Program-made: the position numbers and the translations under genes | Assembly: GCA_947683425.1 (NCBI GenBank) | Contig: CANTUQ010000058.1 | Span: forward strand, 17,175,501-17,239,500 | Direction: 5' to 3' | Source: Excoecaria cochinchinensis | Taxonomy: Eukaryota; Streptophyta; Magnoliopsida; Malpighiales; Euphorbiaceae | DNA: 64,000 bases | The notes under the pieces: generated by a model | Databases searched by the model: none | Seen by the model: only the letters and a program-made list of their open reading frames with translations | What the model was told of the DNA's origin: nothing | Shown here: one piece after another, positions 59,085 through 64,000 of the stretch | How positions within the stretch are numbered: the first letter of the stretch is position 1 | Layout of the letters: each line of letters starts with the position of its first letter

Positions 59085-60774
59085 GAGTTAATCTTTCCTG
59101 AAACGATGGCCGATCAAAATTTCAAATGCATGCACCCAATTTTTCTTATTTGTCAAAAACCAATTTTACAACACAAATAATTTTAGTACCAACTCTAACT
59201 GCAACATCAATAACGTCTTTTTTTATTCCTTTCTTTGCTTCTATGTCAATTACCCGAGATACCTAATTAAATATTCGTTTATCAATCATTTTTTTAAAAT
59301 TAAGCAAACAAATCAATATAAAATCAAAAATATATAAATAATAAACTTATAATCAAACCAAATTCATAAACAATGAAATAAATCAAATTAAATACAATTA
59401 TAATAAAAATATCCATTAAAAAAACTAAAAAATTACATGTTTATATTTGGATTTAAATAACGGGTACCCAAATAATTAAATCCAAATCCAAATCCAAATC
59501 CTATCCATACTTGTCACGGACAGTAAAATAACTATCCTAAGCCATTCCAAAGGGTTAATTATTTCGGTGGTCACTGAACTTTAAGGGTTGTAACGATTTG
59601 GTCACTAAACTTCAATTTGTAACAATAAAATAATACATCTATTATTTTGTAACGAAAAAATCAAAATGATCGGAAATCCGGTTTCGGCGGCAAACGGGAG
59701 CTGCTTGAAGACAGTGAAAATTGATTTTTTTTAATCATAAAGCCACGTTGGATCCATGTCAGATCCGACATGACAAAAAATCTAACGTTTATTCTGCTAA
59801 TAGGTCACGTGCCGGTTGCCATTTCCGATCATTTTGATTTTTTCGTTACAAAATAATAGATGTATTATTTTATTGTTACAAATTGAAGTTCAGTGACCAA
59901 ATCGTTACAACCCTTAAAGTTCAGTGACCACCGAAGTAATTAACCCCCATTCCAAACCAACTTATTAACTACCCTAATCCATTTTATTAGAATCAGATAT
60001 AAAACCGAATACTAGAAAAATTTTATCCACGGCTTGAATGTCAAAGTTAAGTATGAATACAATTCATTTTTTGGTTATAGTTGTACTAAATTGAAAAAGT
60101 CAAAAATCGAGTATTAATCGAACCCGATCAATAACCTAAATTCTCTCATATCACCCATTGAAATCAACTGGTTAACAATTTTGAAAATTTTATAAGGCAA
60201 AGACAAATATCACTTTACAAAATTTCAATTTTTGAATTTTTAATTATTAAATAAACCGAATTGATAAAATAAAATTTATATATTTTATTAATTGAAACCA
60301 AATCAAATAATCAAATTAAACTAACCAAATTAGCTGGGTTTGGTTTTAAGGGTTGCACACCCCTAGTCGTAGTAGCACTATCTTTTGTTCTTTGCTTTTT
60401 GGCAATTGCCTTTGTTCCTTTCTCGGAGCCCGGGAGGTATTGATGGCAAGTTTTTCCCGAGGTGGTTGTGTTGCTGTTATTTCCCCTTTGCCTTTATAAA
60501 AATCGAAGCCATGCATTTTTTTTTTTACAGTATTTTTAGCATGTAATAATAAATAATTTAGAAGTAAATTATTTTGAAAATACGGGATCGAAAATCGATA
60601 TCGCATTTCCGTTTTTTTTAATAATTTACCATTGATGATAATATAAAAAATAAAAAATTTCTACCAAAATTAGGAGGTTTAAATCCCCTAATTTTATTGG
60701 ATTTTCTCACTATTATTCTTGATTATAGCATAGGATTGATATTTTAAAAATAATAATAAAAAAAAGACTTGAAG
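59085..60774 (+). repeat. Segmental duplication, copy 1
   Basis: Direct partner of 61395-63267. Shared blocks in the same order: 'gatcaaa..ttcaaatgcatgcacccaat' (59110 / 61410), 'ccatacttg..cggacagtaaa' (59505 / 62600), 'gggttgcacacccc' (60350 / 62895), 'ttggcaattgcctttgttcc' (60400 / 62945), and 'gatttaccatt/actgatgat..gacttgaagc' up to 60774 / 63267. Non-coding. Copy 1 alone carries the MULE-MITE at 59552-59947. Confidence 0.85.
59552..59947. mobile_element. MULE-type MITE with near-perfect long TIRs
   Basis: 396 bp; terminal inverted repeats of about 125 bp, beginning GGGTTAATTA.TTCGGTGGTC and almost identical; 9-bp target duplication CATTCCAAA at 59543-59551 and 59948-59956. The duplicated segment at about 62635 has the single unoccupied CATTCCAAA. 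No ORF; the transcript would fold into a long hairpin. Confidence 0.93.
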
Positions 60775-61394
60775 CGAGATCGTAAGTTCGAATTCTCGTG
60801 TATGCAGTCACTTTAAATACCTGGTATCAGAGTTTAACCTCCCGCAAGGGACCTTTATGACTCGAGTGAGGATTAGTTTGGATATGGTTTCGGGATTAAA
60901 CGTGCTTTTTCTATAGTTGGAGTCTTTTCAGGACACCGCACGGTGAAAAACAAAAAATAAATAAACTTAATTTTTGCATAGCAAAAGGAATTATAAAGAT
61001 TATTTTTTTGCGTGTCAATTTAGTATTGACTAGATACATATACAAAAAATTAAACAAGTTTAGACAAGTAAAATTCAAGAAGAGCCATTCCTTTTTTGAG
61101 TGCTTATGACAGAAATACTACTAGATAGTCTTGCTTGAAATTTCTCTTTTTCTATTTTTTGAAAATATTTATCTAGATTCAGTTTCTAAATAAATTTATA
61201 AATTAAATTAATAGAAAAATAATACATAAAATAAATAAATTGAAAGAAGTTGAAAAAGTAATTATTCAAAAAAAGTGAGTTGATAGTTACTAATTTTATG
61301 TGTCAATACACTATTAATTTAATACATAAATTTATAAATCGAATATGGATAAAAAAAAAATCCAAAATGAGGAAAATATGCAATATCTAATCTT

Positions 61395-63267
61395 TCGTGA
61401 AACGTTGGCTGATCAAACTTTCAAATGCATGCACCCAATTTTTCCTTAATATTTTTTTAATTTGTCAAAAACCAATTATACAAGACGAATAATTTTAGTA
61501 CTAACTCCAAGTGCGACGTCGATAACATCTTTTTTATTCTTTTCTTTGCTTTTACGTCAAGGTTAGCTCTTCTAGGGTTAGCAGTGGATAGTATATCCAC
61601 CAAAGCTATCCGTTAGAACGGCCAAATATATATTATTTAACTGCACATTAATATGATGTTATTCATTTTACATCAATTCCGTACGGATTTATTTTTGAGT
61701 TTTTTTCCAAAACGTCTCATATTAATGAAGTTAAGTGAATACTTTATATTTAAAATATTTTTTACTTAATTTTTCAATGTGAGACTTGAGTTTTGTCCCA
61801 ACAATTTTTTCCTCAAATCAAGGACCACACAACCTATATCCTCCCCTCAATTGATAATATATTTGATTCGTCAAATTATCTTGCACCACCATTATCAACA
61901 AATGGGACACGCTGCCTGACCACCACAATATCAGGAAAACTTTCGAAATAAGACACTGACAACGAATCTCCAATCGCGAGATTGTACCAGAGGCCCCCTA
62001 CACAATTAATTCAGTCTACTATTTCGAACCGTTTCCAAACCATGGCTCTGATACCACTTGTTAGGACTGCCAAATATCACTTAACTTCACATTAGTATGA
62101 TATTGTCCGGTTTGGACAAAACCTGCACGAATTTTTTTTTTCCTCCCAAAAAGTCTCATACCAATGGAATTAGGTGAACACTTTATATTTAAGGAGTTTT
62201 TTTTTTTTTTAATTTTTCAACGTGTGATTTGGGTTGAGTATCCCAACACTATCTTATTCATATCCGAAAATTATCATAAAATTCTATTCCGACCTATTTA
62301 AAAATAACAATACATTATATATATTTGTTTTAAATTTGATTACCACGTACCTGGTTAAATATCCATTTATCAATAAAAATTAAACAAACAAATCAATACA
62401 AAATCAAAAAAATATATAAATAATAAATTTATAATCAAACCACATTCATGAACATCACCAAAATAAGTCAAATTAAATTCAAATATAAAAATAAATTAAA
62501 TTAAATACAATCATAATAAAAATCAATAACTATTAAAAAATTATATTTTTATATTTAGATTCGGATAATGGTTATTTAAAAAATTAAACCCAAATGCTGC
62601 CCATACTTGTTACGGACAGTAAACAACCATAAGTCATTCCAAACCCATTTATTAACTATCCTAATCCATTTTATTAGAATCAGATACTCCAAAAAATTCT
62701 ACCCATTATCATCCCTAATTCTTCCTAGGCATAAAATGGTTACTTTCACTACTTGAAGAAATTTTTATTTGAATTGCTAGTTAATTTACTGGTATTGATG
62801 TCGTATTAATTAGCACTGTTTAAAAAAAATTAATGTTTTCTATATTTTTTACATATAGTTAAAGTAGGAGTATAAGCTGGAATTTGAATAGTTAAGGGTT
62901 GCACACCCCCTAGTCGTAGCATTATCTTTTGTTTTTTGCTTTTTTGGCAATTGCCTTTGTTCCTTTCTTAGCGCGCTGGGACTATTGATGGCAAGTTTTT
63001 CCGTAGGTGGTTAGCGTGTAATAATAAATAATTTAGAAGTAAATTATTTTGAAAATACAGGATCGAAAATCGATATAGCATTTCCTTGTTTTTTTTAAAA
63101 AAAAATAATTTACCACTGATGATATAATAATAAAAAAAAAATTTTACCAAAATTACGAGGTTTAAATTCCCTAATTTTATTGAATTTTCTCACTATTATT
63201 CTTGATTATATCATAGGATTGATATTTTAAAATATTTATTTTAAAGGAAAAAAAAAAGACTTGAAGC
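61395..63267 (+). repeat. Segmental duplication, copy 2
   Basis: Partner of 59085-60774. It lacks the MULE-MITE but has about 780 bp extra (roughly 61561-62335), most of which is the TRIM element. 60775-61394 separates the copies and holds no recognised gene. Confidence 0.85.
61611..62248 (-). mobile_element. TRIM (miniature LTR retrotransposon)
   Basis: 638 bp. LTRs 61611-61803 (193 bp) and 62059-62248 (190 bp) share 'ttag.ac.gccaaat', 'gtctcat', 'aacactttatattta' and the end CCCAACA. The second begins TG; the first has CG. Target duplication CTATC at 61606-61610 and 62249-62253. A tRNA-Met-type primer site (minus TGGTATCAGAGCC) sits 2 nt inside the right LTR, so it reads minus. The internal ~255 bp is non-coding, as expected for TRIMs. 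The LTRs are clearly diverged, so it is older than the two large elements. Confidence 0.88.
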
Positions 63268-63740
63268 ATGGAGTCAAGTCAAAGTAACAAAAACAAATTA
63301 AGGGGTGATGTATTTTTTTTCTAGGTAGTTTCCACAAAACGAATAATCTATGGTCTCGTGCTTCCATTTTTAACATGTTCCACTCACAATATCCTCTCAA
63401 TCATTTTTAATTTCTAATCTATACAATAAATCTTCTCAACTATGTTTTTATCCTCCAAAATTGACCCATTCAGGTTGTTGATTTGATTAAAAATAAAATA
63501 TTACTTTTCTTAATATTACATAATTACATTGTTTCAACCAATAAATAGATAATAATGGTCTGTAAAATTTAAGAAAATAAACATATAAATATAATTTAAC
63601 ATGGAATTGTTGTAACGCAATAAATTTTTGCAGAAGAAAACGTATCCTCGCTGGTTGCGTGTGGTTTGGTTAAATTTACTCCAGCTCAGTTCCACCTAGA
63701 AAAAGACAAGTAGACTCAAAGACCTGTCTGTCTATGTGTC
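63268..63740. other. Upstream region of the acid phosphatase gene
   Basis: AT-rich, no other gene. It probably includes regulatory sequence for the gene at 63817. Confidence 0.4.
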
Positions 63741-63744
63741 CGAA

Positions 63745-63816
63745 CATATATAATTCCAAGTCTTATAATGCTATCTCTTAACTCTCTTCAGTTTTGTTGC
63801 TTAAAAATTAATTATT
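63745..63816 (+). promoter_or_regulatory. Core promoter and leader of the acid phosphatase gene
   Basis: TATA-like 'atatataatt' at about 63747 lies 70 nt upstream of the ATG, leaving a short leader ('ctctcttcagttttgttgc'). Confidence 0.45.
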
Positions 63817-64000
63817 ATGTTGAAGGCAATGGCAAAGCAGATGCAGGAATTATTCATACTATTGTTCTTAGCAATATTTACAAAGGCTGGAGGGTTTAAG
63901 TGGCAGTGGAGACCGAATATTCCTGCGGCGGAGGAGGGTTCGAATTACTGCCTGAGCTGGCGGTTGGCTGTGGAGGCGAACAATGTGGGGGGGTGGCGGA
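63817..64000 (+). CDS. Plant acid phosphatase / vegetative storage protein-like (HAD IIIB), 5' end only
   Basis: 61 codons are in the window, open to the right edge. The ATG at 63817 is used; an in-frame ATG at 63829 is possible. Hydrophobic residues ~10-22 (MQELFILLFLAIFTKAGG) form a signal peptide, implying secretion or vacuolar targeting. The mature N-terminus FKWQWRPN then SNYCLSWRLAVEANN matches the start of plant acid phosphatases of HAD subfamily IIIB, which also includes the vegetative storage proteins. The catalytic DxDxT motif would lie beyond the edge, so activity cannot be judged: several family members have lost it. No damage in the visible part. Confidence 0.85.
   Translation, partial: MLKAMAKQMQELFILLFLAIFTKAGGFKWQWRPNIPAAEEGSNYCLSWRLAVEANNVGGWR

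Noticed and set aside
60766..60955. SINE-like stretch with a B-box-like 'agttcgaattctcg', present only after copy 1 of the duplication
   Set aside because: No clear A box at the right distance, no tRNA fold and no target duplication.

Overview
The window is nuclear DNA of a flowering plant, most likely a eudicot. Five host genes have multi-exon structures with GT-AG introns, the spacers are AT-rich, and plant transposons fill much of the rest. I cannot name the species from the sequence.

Layout. 1-3060: 5' half of an h-type thioredoxin gene (minus), running off the left edge. 3074-4470: dispersed repeat, then the 3' end of a decayed Tat-type Ty3/gypsy element. 4718-11282: complete gag-only LTR element with very long LTRs. 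12842-13913: inverted duplication of a probable endogenous pararetrovirus end with a 35S-like promoter. 15156-19728: plant coiled-coil gene (plus) with seven consecutive 63-bp exons. 20421-22520: LRR receptor pseudokinase (minus). 25048-27020: MULE-like element with a hAT-like element nested in it. 28926-38032: complete, very young Tat-type gypsy element (minus) with an oppositely transcribed spliced ORF. 38945-42717: Ser/Pro-rich basic protein gene (minus). 44311-46088: two MITE-type elements. 49428-56101: decayed MULE with a transposase pseudogene (plus) and a plant-mobile-domain pseudogene (minus), plus a hAT-like insertion. 59085-63267: a direct segmental duplication whose two copies carry different later insertions (MULE-MITE in one, TRIM in the other). 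63817-64000: start of an acid phosphatase/VSP-like gene (plus), cut by the right edge.

The host genes look functionally unrelated: redox, coiled-coil structural, receptor signalling, cytoskeleton-like and secreted phosphatase. What ties the window together is layered transposition. Exact target-site duplications support six of the elements, a candidate duplication supports a seventh, and an empty site confirms one. I found no CRISPR array, rRNA or convincing tRNA gene, as expected for this genome type. I did not find a convincing wholly new system. The most unusual items are the antisense gene with its own TATA box in the Tat element, the 21-residue exon array, the gag-only element with a palindrome array in its LTRs, and the MULE plus mobile-domain pairing.
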